13,695 nucleotides of DNA from Candidatus Delongbacteria bacterium. GTDB lineage: Bacteria; Delongbacteria; UBA4055. The stretch is taken from contig JAQICF010000179.1 in NCBI GenBank assembly GCA_027858795.1, positions 1 through 13,695 of the forward strand, given 5' to 3'. Below, piece after piece: positions 1 to 7,533 of this stretch (position 1 is the first letter of the stretch; each line of letters starts with the position of its first letter). The translations under genes and the position numbers were made by a program. Under the pieces are notes generated by a model that did no database searches, was not told the origin of the DNA, and worked only from the letters and a program-made list of their open reading frames with translations.

Positions 1-1178
1 GCATAAAATAGATTTTCTCTATTAACTAGCTTTAGAAATTTTGTTAATAAAGAAATGATTTCATCAACTAAGTTAAATTCACAAAGAGCATCAAAGTATT
101 TATAAATGTTTTGTGTAGAATTTATCAAGTCTGAAAAGATGTCAAACATAAATAAAAACTTATTATTTTTTGATTCTTTAACTATAAAGCCATCATATTT
201 TGTTTTGAATTCATTAAATATATCGAGCGAAAATTTATGAATTTGCTTTTCATTGCTTTGAGATAATATATCAAGAAAATCTGAATTGGAGTCTTGAATT
301 ATAGTATACATGTTTAATTTCTTTATTCCATTCAATATTTCTGAAAGGAATTTTGAAGCTTCATTGTTTTGAATATATTTTATTTCATAACCTGATTTTT
401 CATATGTTTCTTTCAATTCAAAAAAAAGCTTTGTTTCGTCACATTTAGAAGGGAACGTTCGATATTGCCAATATAAGGGATAAGTATATGGTTTCCTTTT
501 GATAAGATGTTCCATTATACCCTTATCTCTACCAGCATATCCAATTACAATTAAACCATGTCTGTCAATGATGTATTGGAAATCTTCAGAGATTAAAGGG
601 TCTAGTTTATCAAGCTCATTAATTGTATTCTTGATTTTACCAATTTTAAAATCACCATGTAACTTATAAATTCTACATTTTTTCACTTTATCCCAAGAAA
701 CAGTTTTTTCTAAAATCTCGTCAGAAAAAATCACATCATAATCAATTGACAATTCATCAAGTGATTTTTCAATTAAATCATCGAAATTAGTTGTAAATAT
801 GAACTTAATTAAGTTTTGTGAAACCATTTCAGCTAAGTGTCTGTGAGCTTGACCTGGCTTTGCATTTTCAAAATATTTTTTTAAGTATTCTCTGCGGGAT
901 ATTTCTCCACTTTGAGAATACTCTAAAATTTCGGAATATCCCATTTTATTAAAATCATCATCATTTTTATACCAATCTTCAATTGCTTCATAGCTAACAA
1001 CAGGATTTGTGTCTTTTTCATGTTTCATGATATAAATTGGTTTGAGTGTATCTATCAAAATATCCCAACCAGTAGGTAAGTCTGCATCTTTTGAAAATCC
1101 AGCACCTACAAAAACTGCATAATCCCGATTTTGTGTAGCTAAATTAGCAACTAAAGGTAAGAATTCATTTAAACTCAT
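1..1178 (-). CDS. SIR2-domain protein, probable anti-phage NADase (3' end beyond window)
   Basis: Read directly from the minus strand: 392 codons stay open from ATG at 1178 to the window edge, so the C-terminus is missing. The N-terminal half has the SIR2-like NAD-binding signatures in order: VFVGAGFSKDADLPTGW (about residues 22-38, GAG-x-S loop), FTTNFDDLIE (128-137, the TTNxD motif), KLHGD (172-176, candidate catalytic His) and LIVIGYAGRD (209-218). The visible part after about residue 230 is helical-looking and I recognise no domain in it. Stand-alone SIR2 domains followed by a variable C-terminal region are typical of bacterial defence proteins that deplete NAD+ on phage infection; that role is inferred from family knowledge. 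A GGAG lies 8 nt before the ATG. Its 5' end faces core 1, like the other minus-strand genes here. A metabolic sirtuin is less likely because the order TTNFD ... LHGD is that of the SIR2_2 type. Confidence 0.85.
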   Translation of the reverse strand, partial: MSLNEFLPLVANLATQNRDYAVFVGAGFSKDADLPTGWDILIDTLKPIYIMKHEKDTNPVVSYEAIEDWYKNDDDFNKMGYSEILEYSQSGEISRREYLKKYFENAKPGQAHRHLAEMVSQNLIKFIFTTNFDDLIEKSLDELSIDYDVIFSDEILEKTVSWDKVKKCRIYKLHGDFKIGKIKNTINELDKLDPLISEDFQYIIDRHGLIVIGYAGRDKGIMEHLIKRKPYTYPLYWQYRTFPSKCDETKLFFELKETYEKSGYEIKYIQNNEASKFLSEILNGIKKLNMYTIIQDSNSDFLDILSQSNEKQIHKFSLDIFNEFKTKYDGFIVKESKNNKFLFMFDIFSDLINSTQNIYKYFDALCEFNLVDEIISLLTKFLKLVNRENLFY

Positions 1179-1207
1179 TATATTTACTCCATTTTATCCC
1201 TTTTGAA

Positions 1208-1213
1208 ATTATA
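1208..1213 (-). promoter_or_regulatory. Candidate -10 box for the SIR2 gene
   Basis: The minus strand reads TATAAT here, 29 bases before the ATG at 1178, a suitable distance for a short leader. No convincing -35 hexamer lies 16-18 bases upstream, so in this AT-rich DNA the match may be chance. The rest of 1179-1322 shows nothing else I can name. Confidence 0.3.
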
Positions 1214-1322
1214 TCATAGCTAACAGTTTAACATTTTTTATACCTAATAAGCTTCAAATGTACTATTGGCAAGTTTAATCTTATAATCTATATAGTTTTA
1301 GAAACCCCCAAGAATGTCAGAC

Positions 1323-1386
1323 AACGGTCATGGCAAAAAGCGTTAAGCCAAGACAAGTAGGGTATTCAAGTCATTTTGCCAATGTT
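1323..1386. repeat. Core repeat 1 (short type, 64 bp), attC-like
   Basis: Starts AACGG, ends AATGTT. The terminal stem is TGGCAAAA with TTTTGCCA; the spacers between stem and ends are unequal (GGTCA left, AT right), as in all nine copies. It differs from core 2 by one base. Its left flank CAGACAAC belongs to the SIR2 unit; its right flank GTTAGCTG belongs to unit A. Repeat identity is certain; the attC interpretation is inference. Confidence 0.9.
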
Positions 1387-2343
1387 AGCTGTTGATGCGA
1401 TTTTCACTCAGATGCAAATTTAACCTATTTCTTCATATCTGCCTTTTCTTTCATGTAGATATTTCTCATTTTAAAAACAATGTAACGGTAATCTTCAAAC
1501 TGTTTAGGAGTTTTACTTGGAGTATAGCCTTTTAATATCTCCTCACTAACAGCCAAAGCAATGGGATAATAATATTCAAAAAGGAGATTAATTGATTTAT
1601 TTTTTATATAGTTCGAAGCATAGCTCATTCCACGAAAGTGTGAAGGAATCCCATCAAGAATCCAATCACTTTCATCTGTTCCTTTTGTGTAGTATAATAG
1701 AACATCTTTAAGATTGTTATTTTTTTTGTTTATATCAATTGTCAGCAAAGTCTGAATAGCTTCTAATTTTACTAAAGGCTCATTATTATCTATCAAATCA
1801 TGCAAAGAAGTTATTATTAGTTCTTTGAAATTGTTAAAAATTATAACATCTTCATTTTTCACAGGAGATTCTCCAACTTGTTTTAGCATTTCAATACTAT
1901 TTCTTGAAGCCTCTATATAACTCTTCCAATACCTTAAAATATATAAGGCTTCAATAAGTGCCTTTGGAGAAGAATTTTCATAAGAAATAACTTTATTAGC
2001 ATATTCAATTGCTTCGCCATCACCAGTAATATTACCATCAAGTAATTGCAAATTAAAAGCTGATTTCTCATCAATTATTCCTTTATTTTCAATAAGACTA
2101 TCAATTTCATTAAAGAGTCTTGCTTTTGCACCTAAATACCAATCCGATGCTTCTTTTGAGATTGTATTTTCAGTGTGTTTTTGGGAGAAAACTAACAATT
2201 GTGTTAATAAAATAAATACTAAGAATGACTTAAAAATAAAAAAATAGTGACTGACTTTTAATATTTCACTTTTTGCATTATTCATTGTTATCACCTATAC
2301 AGGTTAAATTTGCTCTCTATTTTAAATCGCATTTTCAGCTAAC
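1384..2343 (-). mobile_element. Cassette-like unit A (unknown exported protein)
   Basis: The stretch between cores 1 and 2. Its ends are complementary over an ungapped 43-base alignment: GTTAGCTG (1384-1391) with CAGCTAAC (2336-2343), ATGCGATTT (1395-1403) with AAATCGCAT (2324-2332), and GCAAATTTAACCT (1414-1426) with AGGTTAAATTTGC (2301-2313). The spacers between these blocks are equal in length on both sides (3 and 10 bases). The inner block reaches the stop codon of the gene. The pairing is private to this unit, which supports a circular or hairpin intermediate made from its own two ends. Calling it mobile is inference. Confidence 0.6.
1425..2285 (-). CDS. Exported protein of unknown function
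   Basis: A 286-residue protein I do not recognise. From the ATG at 2285 it has a polar start, then a hydrophobic segment FFIFKSFLVFILLTQLLVFS ending in a plausible signal peptidase site, so it is probably periplasmic or secreted (the segment could also be an N-terminal anchor). The rest is rich in Leu, Ile, Asn and Lys and looks all-helical; stretches such as EPLVKLEAIQTLLTI suggest short helical repeats, but no family is assignable. I chose the ATG at 2285 over the in-frame GTG at 2294 because AGGTG lies 6 bases before the ATG and overlaps the GTG. It is the only gene of unit A, and its stop codon overlaps the inner block of the unit's left arm. Confidence 0.8.
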   Translation of the reverse strand: MNNAKSEILKVSHYFFIFKSFLVFILLTQLLVFSQKHTENTISKEASDWYLGAKARLFNEIDSLIENKGIIDEKSAFNLQLLDGNITGDGEAIEYANKVISYENSSPKALIEALYILRYWKSYIEASRNSIEMLKQVGESPVKNEDVIIFNNFKELIITSLHDLIDNNEPLVKLEAIQTLLTIDINKKNNNLKDVLLYYTKGTDESDWILDGIPSHFRGMSYASNYIKNKSINLLFEYYYPIALAVSEEILKGYTPSKTPKQFEDYRYIVFKMRNIYMKEKADMKK

Positions 2344-2404
2344 GGTCATGGCAAAAAGCGTTAAGCCAAGACAAATAGGGTATTCAAGTCATTTTGCCAA
2401 TGTT
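2341..2404. repeat. Core repeat 2 (short type, 64 bp), attC-like
   Basis: AACGG...AATGTT with stem TGGCAAAA/TTTTGCCA. One substitution in 64 bases from core 1, so the two copies around unit A are the most alike in the window: a recent duplication or strong homogenisation. Left flank AGCTAAC is from unit A, right flank GTTATCTT from unit B. Confidence 0.9.
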
Positions 2405-3578
2405 ATCTTTTGTAGTATGCCATTCTTTATTTAAACTCATAAATATCTATATAAGAACCACGTGCATATTGGACTATTTTGTTTCCATTCAATTTAAATC
2501 CGTAAATATTGCTATAGTATAATTTAAGTTTTATTCTATTAATGAAAATACCATCTTTAAATATATCAAAATACATACATCCTTCTTCTTCTTTAGTATC
2601 TCTGTTATTAGAATTCACCCATAAACGATCATAGCTATCATAAAATATCTGGTTAATAGATTCTTTAAATTTAGAAGTACCTGATTGGATTTTTACCGTT
2701 TTGCCATCATAAACCCCATAATGGTCTTTAACTTCATCATTATTCTTAACCTTAATATGATTTTTCCTAATCTTATATTTTAATTTACCAGTTTTTGAAT
2801 CATAGCAATTAATTTTATAATCATTAAAGCTATTATCAACTACAAAGAATACTTTTTCATCACCTGCATATATGAAAACATTTACGTTAGCAGTCCAATC
2901 ACTTCTTAATTTTTTATATTCTTATTCAAATAAACTTTTTTTAATTTCAAAAGTTTTACTGTCGAACATAACAATTCTGTCAATATTTCTTTCTTTTTCA
3001 TAACTATACCTTGTGCTGTAACCAAGTAGATATTTATCATATGCACAAATTATATCTTTTGGATAATTTAAAGAGTTCTCTATATGGATATCATTAATAA
3101 ATTTCCCATCATTATCAAATTTAATGATTTTTCTACTGACACTATTAGATACATAAATTGTATCATTTAGCATAAAAAAGTTAAAAGGAACTTGAAATTC
3201 TCCAGGTCCATACCCATTACGTGACCACTTATTTATGAAACGACCATTTTTATTGAATTTCCACATTCGATTATGATCGAGTATTGTAATATCTCCTTTT
3301 GCATCAAAATCATAGTCGTAAACAGCAATACCATTTACTCCTAGAGTATCAAGATAGTCAGGTGAGATCTCCCCTATCTTTTTCAACTCGATCTTAAAAT
3401 TCGGATCAGCAGGTTTTTTATTATAGAAAGTTTTAACACCTTTACTGTCGGTTTTCACCTTGTAAGTTTTATCACCTGCGTGTAAATTGGATAAGATGGA
3501 TATGGTTAGAACTATTATTGAAATAAATTTCATACTTTTCCAAGAGTTTTAAAATAATGGCAAACTATGTAAGATAAC
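2402..3578 (-). mobile_element. Cassette-like unit B (broken beta-propeller gene)
   Basis: Between cores 2 and 3. Left arm GTTATCTT (2402-2409) pairs with AAGATAAC (3571-3578). The match continues inward as TAGT, TGCCATT and AAACTC (to 2438) opposite GAGTTTT...AATGGCA...ACTA (from 3544), with one two-base gap. The left arm overlaps the last codons of the gene. The arm sequence differs from all other units. Confidence 0.6.
2427..3533 (-). pseudogene. Six-bladed beta-propeller exported protein, interrupted by an in-frame TAA
   Basis: Read as one frame this encodes 368 residues with a single internal stop, TAA at 2922-2924 (codon 204). Both parts are in the same frame and the 303 bases from that stop to the GTG at 2618 are fully open, so this is a nonsense change and not a frameshift. 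The N-terminus (MKFISIIVLTISILSNLHAG) is a signal peptide. Blade-like repeats follow: YDYDFDAKGDITILD...MWKFNKNGRFI, NDTIYVSNS...IIKFDNDGKFI, then past the stop VFFVVDNS...INCYDSKTGKL and DRLWVNSNNRD...YFDIFKDGIFI. This is the 6-bladed/NHL-like propeller pattern common in Bacteroidota-type genomes, usually a secreted or periplasmic protein of about 370 residues, so the length before the stop is only just over half. GGAAAAGT precedes the ATG. A CAA-to-TAA change is the simplest cause; a sequencing error or read-through is possible. Confidence 0.8.
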
Positions 3579-3649
3579 GGTCATGGCAAAAACCAGTGGT
3601 GATAAACCAAGTAAACTCTCCAAGTAACCATTGATATTTTGCCAATGTT
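3576..3649. repeat. Core repeat 3 (long type, 74 bp), attC-like
   Basis: AACGG...AATGTT. In addition to the outer stem TGGCAAAA/TTTTGCCA it has an inner stem CAGTGGT/ACCATTG (seven pairs, one G-T), giving a two-part hairpin with a loop of about 20 bases. Left flank AAGATAAC is from unit B, right flank GTTGTGGGC from unit C. Confidence 0.9.
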
Positions 3650-3835
3650 GTGGGCTGTTTATGATTGTTCACAGATTCCTTCTTTTTGACGCAACCGGTG
3701 TTTTTTAAATATACTAAAATTTACTAACTTCTACAAAACATTTTCATTGCATTTTTAAATTATGAGTCTACTCGTTATATTTTGAAATATCTTATATTGC
3801 TTTACTTGTAACTGAAAAATCATTATATTATGATC

Positions 3836-4126
3836 ATGAAGTTTGAATGGGATATAAAGAAAGAACGAAAGAATATTCAAAAACACGGAGTGACATTTGA
3901 AGATGCATCCTATGTGTTCACAGATCCTTTTGCACTGAGTATTTATGATTTATCACATTCTGAAAATGAAGACAGATGGATATTGTTAGGGAAATCAACT
4001 AATGAAATGTACATTGTTGTTATTCATACATTCAAAGATGAAGACGGAATTGAATCAGTAAGAATAATAAGTGCAAGAAAAGCGACAAAAAATGAAAGAT
4101 TAACTTATGATAAAAGGCGGATATGA
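3836..4126 (+). CDS. brnT: BrnT-family toxin (type II toxin-antitoxin)
   Basis: A 96-residue protein matching the BrnT (DUF497) pattern: MKFEWDIKKERKNIQKHGV at the start, FEDASYVFTDP, then a beta-rich middle (DRWILLGKS, MYIVVIHTF) and the hallmark end VRIISARKATKNERLTYD. BrnT toxins have a small RNase-like fold and block translation; the partner antitoxin neutralises the toxin and represses the operon. Length is typical. I prefer the ATG at 3836 because the family starts MxFEWD; an ATG two codons upstream (3830) is also possible, and neither has a clear ribosome binding site. The stop overlaps the next start (ATGA), so the two genes are co-translated. It lies opposite in strand to all other genes here, so it must have its own promoter. 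Toxin first, antitoxin second is the usual BrnTA order. Confidence 0.9.
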   Translation: MKFEWDIKKERKNIQKHGVTFEDASYVFTDPFALSIYDLSHSENEDRWILLGKSTNEMYIVVIHTFKDEDGIESVRIISARKATKNERLTYDKRRI

Positions 4127-4335
4127 TGAAAAAAGAATATGATTTTTCCAAAGCCGAACAGGGGAAATTTCACAGACCTGTAAATGAATTGGACATTCCT
4201 GTATACCTTGACAAGGAAATCATTGAATATTTTATGAATGTAAAAAAAAGTAAGAATAGAAATTTTTCCCTGAGTGAAATTATAAATACACTTTTAAGAA
4301 AAGATATTGAAATATCCAAAGAATTGCAGGAATAA
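4123..4335 (+). CDS. brnA: BrnA-like antitoxin (ribbon-helix-helix)
   Basis: A 70-residue protein overlapping the toxin stop by 4 bases. It opens MMKKEYDFSKAEQGKFHRP, the conserved start of BrnA/CopG-type antitoxins paired with BrnT, followed by the short strand DIPVYLD and two predicted helices (EIIEYFMNVKKSK and FSLSEIINTLLRKDIEI) that form the ribbon-helix-helix DNA-binding unit. It should bind the toxin and repress the operon promoter. A second ATG three bases downstream (4126) could be the true start and makes the common MKKEYDFSKA opening. The gene ends 128 bases before core 4; no rho-independent terminator is visible in between. Confidence 0.9.
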   Translation: MMKKEYDFSKAEQGKFHRPVNELDIPVYLDKEIIEYFMNVKKSKNRNFSLSEIINTLLRKDIEISKELQE

Positions 4336-4463
4336 AATTTCGAAAAACTTTTATCTCTAGTATCCTTTAAATGGCTGAATTGCTTTAAATCCGCTAAAAC
4401 ATTTTACATATAGATTACCCTACCTTTTACTAAAACACCGGTTAACAATCATTAATTGCCCAT

Positions 4464-4526
4464 AACGGTTATGGCAAAAAGTGTAAATCAAGTCAACTCG
4501 GGAGTCCAAGTCATTTTGCCAATGTT
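4464..4526. repeat. Core repeat 4 (short type, 63 bp), attC-like
   Basis: AACGG...AATGTT with stem TGGCAAAA/TTTTGCCA; left spacer GGTTA instead of GGTCA. The interior shares CAAGTCA... and ...CAAGTCATTTTGCC with the other short copies but is otherwise diverged from cores 1 and 2. Flanks: CATAAC from unit C, GTTGTAGGC from unit D. Confidence 0.9.
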
Positions 4527-5444
4527 GTAGGCTGAAGTCAATTTGCCCTCTAATCTGCCAAGTCGTATTCTATGAGTGTCCTTTCACCTTTAAATGTAAA
4601 AGTCCCCATTGGTGTTCCAAATTCATCAACTACTGTACCTGGTGCATCTTCCCAAGTTCTTTTAACCATTCCAATTTCTGAGATATGATCATAGTAAATA
4701 TAGCCATCAAATAGTGAATCGTAGTATACATATTCCACCTTCCAGCAGTCGAATTCTCCTGCTTGCGTTTCCAGCTTTTCTAAATCGGATACTTTTTTAG
4801 TCATTCTCCAAGGTTCTGATTGCCTTAAAACCCATTCCTTTCCCAAATGGAAAGGATATTTATAAACTGTAAATGGATCATAAAGAATACTATCCTCTTT
4901 TACGAGTGTATGATTTAAAAAACCTTGATTGATCCATCTTACAATATCTTTTGGGTTTTGAAATCTTTTTCCAGCAAAGATATAATTATTTTTAGATATT
5001 TTTGGACTAACTCCAGTTCCTGCATTATAATACCCATAGCAAATCAGACTATCACCTGAAATGTTATAGAAGAAATTGCTAAAACCTTGCTGAATTCCTT
5101 CTCCATCGGTTGAATAGAAATTATATACTGGAATACTGTCTTGAAAGATTTTTTCATAAGAAATAATGTCAAGTGTTTCTGGATAGTAATAGGTTCTATC
5201 TGTATAGCCGTTTGATTCAGCGATCGAATCGTAATCAAAGACTACGATATAATCGTACTTCCAGCTGTTACCGACTTTTAAAGGAAATTGAAAATCCATG
5301 TCATTTGAAGGATCATCGTCTTTATCACAGCTCAGTAGAAATGCAATGCAAATGATTGACAGCACAATAAATCTTACTTTTACATTTAATCGGTTTTTCA
5401 TCTTTTTCTCCTTATTTTATCCTAAATTGACTTTTGCCTACAAC
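4524..5444 (-). mobile_element. Cassette-like unit D (lipoprotein)
   Basis: Between cores 4 and 5. GTTGTAGGC (4524-4532) pairs perfectly with GCCTACAAC (5436-5444); after two mismatches AAGTCAATTT (4535-4544) pairs with AAATTGACTT (5424-5433), giving 19 of 21 bases. The left arm ends 5 bases before the stop codon of the lipoprotein gene, so the gene fills the unit almost completely. Confidence 0.6.
4550..5401 (-). CDS. Exported lipoprotein of unknown function
   Basis: A 283-residue protein. Its N-terminus has a basic start, a hydrophobic stretch (FIVLSIICIAFLLS) and a lipobox LLSC with Cys at residue 25, followed by an acidic tether DKDDD, so it is a lipid-anchored envelope protein. The mature part starts FPLKVGNSWKYDY, a phrase I associate with uncharacterised lipoproteins of FCB bacteria, and is rich in Tyr, Asp and aromatic beta-strand patterns; near the end FDCWKVEYVYYDS...ISEIGMVKRTW looks like strands of a beta-sandwich or barrel. 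No enzyme motif is visible. AAGGAG lies 6 bases before the ATG, so the start is well supported. It is the only gene of unit D; its start is only 40 bases from core 5, leaving little room for a promoter other than across the core junction. Confidence 0.85.
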   Translation of the reverse strand: MKNRLNVKVRFIVLSIICIAFLLSCDKDDDPSNDMDFQFPLKVGNSWKYDYIVVFDYDSIAESNGYTDRTYYYPETLDIISYEKIFQDSIPVYNFYSTDGEGIQQGFSNFFYNISGDSLICYGYYNAGTGVSPKISKNNYIFAGKRFQNPKDIVRWINQGFLNHTLVKEDSILYDPFTVYKYPFHLGKEWVLRQSEPWRMTKKVSDLEKLETQAGEFDCWKVEYVYYDSLFDGYIYYDHISEIGMVKRTWEDAPGTVVDEFGTPMGTFTFKGERTLIEYDLAD

Positions 5445-5515
5445 GGATATGGCAAAAAGCAGTGGTGATAAGCTAATAAAACTCTCCAAGTAACCATTGA
5501 TATTTTGCCAATGTT
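5442..5515. repeat. Core repeat 5 (long type, 74 bp), attC-like
   Basis: AACGG...AATGTT, with outer stem TGGCAAAA/TTTTGCCA and inner stem CAGTGGT/ACCATTG. The left spacer is GGATA. The loop differs from core 3 by a few bases only. Flanks: GCCTACAAC from unit D, GTTGTCTG from unit E. Confidence 0.9.
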
Positions 5516-5600
5516 GTCTGTCTGTAGTAGTTTTATATCTCGGTAATGTCTATGTCAATCTAAATGGTTTGTTTTAATCAATAATCTTAACATTGGCACA

Positions 5601-7499
5601 TTATTTTAAAAGTAACATTCTTCTAGTTTCTATCGTTTCGTCTCTTGATAGCTTATAAAAGTAAACTCCAGAATTTAATCCTGAAGCATCAAAGTTGATA
5701 GAATGGTTACCTTTTTCTTTTTTACCTTCAAATAATACCTGAACCAACTCGCCTTTCGAATTAAAAACTGATAAATTAACATCTTGTTTCTGATTTAATG
5801 AAAAACTGATTTCAGTAGTAGGATTAAACGGATTAGGGTAGTTTTGATATAGCAATGAAGTAACGGGTAAAGTGTTTTGTTCTTCTATTCCTGTAAGTCC
5901 TTGCCACTTGAAATAAGGATAAGCATCGTTGTTATTAAAACTACCTTCCCAAACATCTGTAAAATCCCAGTTAGGATATGCAGTTGAAGGATTGAACCAG
6001 TATGTCAATTCATCAGTGGTTCGACCCGTACCACCTTCAGAAGTTGATAATCCTGATGATTCGGTATCCCAATAGCAGTTTGTAATATTTCCATCATCAT
6101 TATATCCAGAAAATCCACCAGGTGTGTCAGATGTGGATTCTGCAGTTCCAGTTGAATAACAATTAGAAATGTCAGAATAATTACAACTTCCTGTGAATCC
6201 TCCTACTCTACCATTCCCACTTGCAGTTCCTCTAGCATAACAATTGATAACATTACTGTGCAAAGTTTGGTTAAAATAATCACCTGCAAGATTTCCAATA
6301 AAACCTCCAATATCCAAATCACCAGTTGCAGAACCTAAAGAATAGCATTCTTCTATAATCGCAGGATAAAGAATATTACCAACAAATCCACCTGCAGACG
6401 AATTTGTAGTTGTAACATCACCTATTGCGTAACAATTTGAGATTTTCTCGCCTATATATTGCCCAACAAAACCCCCACAGCCCCAACCAGTTGAAGTAAC
6501 TGAACCTTCTGAATAGCAATTGTTAATCACAGTTGTACTATCTCCGATGCATCTACCGATAAAACCACCTGAAAAAGCGTAACTGTTGATACTACCCGTT
6601 GAATAACAATTGAGAATTTCACTTGAAGCATTATTTCCAATAAATCCTCCAACGCGTTCGCTACCTTGTACTGCACCTGTTGCAAATGAATCATAGATTT
6701 TAAATTTATTATGACCAATTAGCCCACCAACATAGTCATATGTACCTGTCATATTCCCTGTTGATGAGCAATTTGATACGATACCAGTATCGTTACCAGT
6801 AGTACAGCAACCGATTATACCTCCAACGAACTCTTGTGCATTAACGACACCTTCATTATGACAATTATATAATTCTGTACCACTGTATGCTTCACCAATA
6901 ATCCCACCAGCTCTATAAATATCACCGGTAATATCTACATCTGTTGTACAATTTTCAAAAATAGTTATAATTGATCTCGATACAAGACCACCACAATTAA
7001 TACCAGATTCAGCTTCTGATGTTATTGTACCACTGGTTGAAATATTACTAATTGAAGAACTGTCAGCTAATCCACATAATACACCAGTGTTTGCTGATCT
7101 GATAAATACATTACTTAAATTTAAACTATCAATTGTTGCGTTTTCTATAGCTCTAAAGAGACCTTGAAAACTTACAAAACGATTAATTTTTAAATTGTTT
7201 ATCGAATTGCTTTGCCCATTGAAAGTTCCTGTAAAAGGATCTGCTTCTGTGCCGATTGGAATCCATAACTCACCACCATTGTACCCAGGATTACCTTCCG
7301 AAAGATATAGAGCAAGATCAATCTCAGGAACTCCAATTATAAAATTTGCATCTAGATAATCCCTTACATTGTCTAGATCTTCAGCTGTATTGACTAGGTA
7401 AGGATCATTCAATGTTCCACTACCACCTGAAAATTGCGAAAAACCAACAGATAGAAAAGTAACAAATACTAACAAAAACACTTTCTTTGATAAATTCAT
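5601..7499 (-). CDS. GLUG-repeat secreted protein with type IX-style sorting tail
   Basis: 632 residues from the ATG at 7499, chosen over the GTG at 7511 because GGAG lies 7 bases before the ATG. A signal peptide (MNLSKKVFLLVFVTFLSVGFSQ) is followed by the usual GLUG-protein opening GSGTLNDPYLVNTAEDLDNV and IGTEADPFTGTFNGQ. About 12 tandem GLUG-type repeats then run from roughly residue 140 to 485, each like GGFIGNNASSEILNCYSTGS, forming a repetitive right-handed beta structure. The last 85 residues are a Por/type IX secretion sorting domain: LYQNYPNPFNPTTEIS ... NHSINFDASGLNSGVYFYKL ... TRRMLLLK. The protein should be exported, moved across the outer membrane by the type IX system and left on the surface or released. 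GLUG proteins are often adhesin-like; a ligand cannot be inferred. It is a relative of the gene in unit G, with more repeats. Confidence 0.92.
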   Translation of the reverse strand: MNLSKKVFLLVFVTFLSVGFSQFSGGSGTLNDPYLVNTAEDLDNVRDYLDANFIIGVPEIDLALYLSEGNPGYNGGELWIPIGTEADPFTGTFNGQSNSINNLKINRFVSFQGLFRAIENATIDSLNLSNVFIRSANTGVLCGLADSSSISNISTSGTITSEAESGINCGGLVSRSIITIFENCTTDVDITGDIYRAGGIIGEAYSGTELYNCHNEGVVNAQEFVGGIIGCCTTGNDTGIVSNCSSTGNMTGTYDYVGGLIGHNKFKIYDSFATGAVQGSERVGGFIGNNASSEILNCYSTGSINSYAFSGGFIGRCIGDSTTVINNCYSEGSVTSTGWGCGGFVGQYIGEKISNCYAIGDVTTTNSSAGGFVGNILYPAIIEECYSLGSATGDLDIGGFIGNLAGDYFNQTLHSNVINCYARGTASGNGRVGGFTGSCNYSDISNCYSTGTAESTSDTPGGFSGYNDDGNITNCYWDTESSGLSTSEGGTGRTTDELTYWFNPSTAYPNWDFTDVWEGSFNNNDAYPYFKWQGLTGIEEQNTLPVTSLLYQNYPNPFNPTTEISFSLNQKQDVNLSVFNSKGELVQVLFEGKKEKGNHSINFDASGLNSGVYFYKLSRDETIETRRMLLLK

Positions 7500-7533
7500 A
7501 AAAATCTCCACAAGTTTAAATTAGTTATATTGT

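Larger units (their letters stand above)
3647..4466 (+). mobile_element. Cassette-like unit C (toxin-antitoxin pair, opposite strand)
   Basis: Between cores 3 and 4, the shortest unit and the only one with plus-strand genes. Ends: GTTGTGGGC (3647-3655) pairs with GCCCATAAC (4458-4466) with one wobble; ATGATTGTT (3661-3669) with AACAATCAT (4444-4452); AACCGGTGTTTT (3693-3704) with AAAACACCGGTT (4432-4443). On the right the last two blocks are adjacent, while on the left 23 bases (3670-3692) separate them, which looks like an insertion into, or deletion from, one arm. The remaining non-coding DNA (3705-3835 and 4336-4431) shows no other feature. Confidence 0.6.

Noticed and set aside
2427..3533. 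Two separate small genes instead of one broken gene
   Set aside because: Both parts share one frame, the stretch between them is open, and propeller repeats continue through it; the downstream part has only an internal GTG as a start.
5044..5355. Small open frames on both strands inside the lipoprotein gene
   Set aside because: Shadows of the well-supported lipoprotein frame, no ribosome binding site and no recognisable product.
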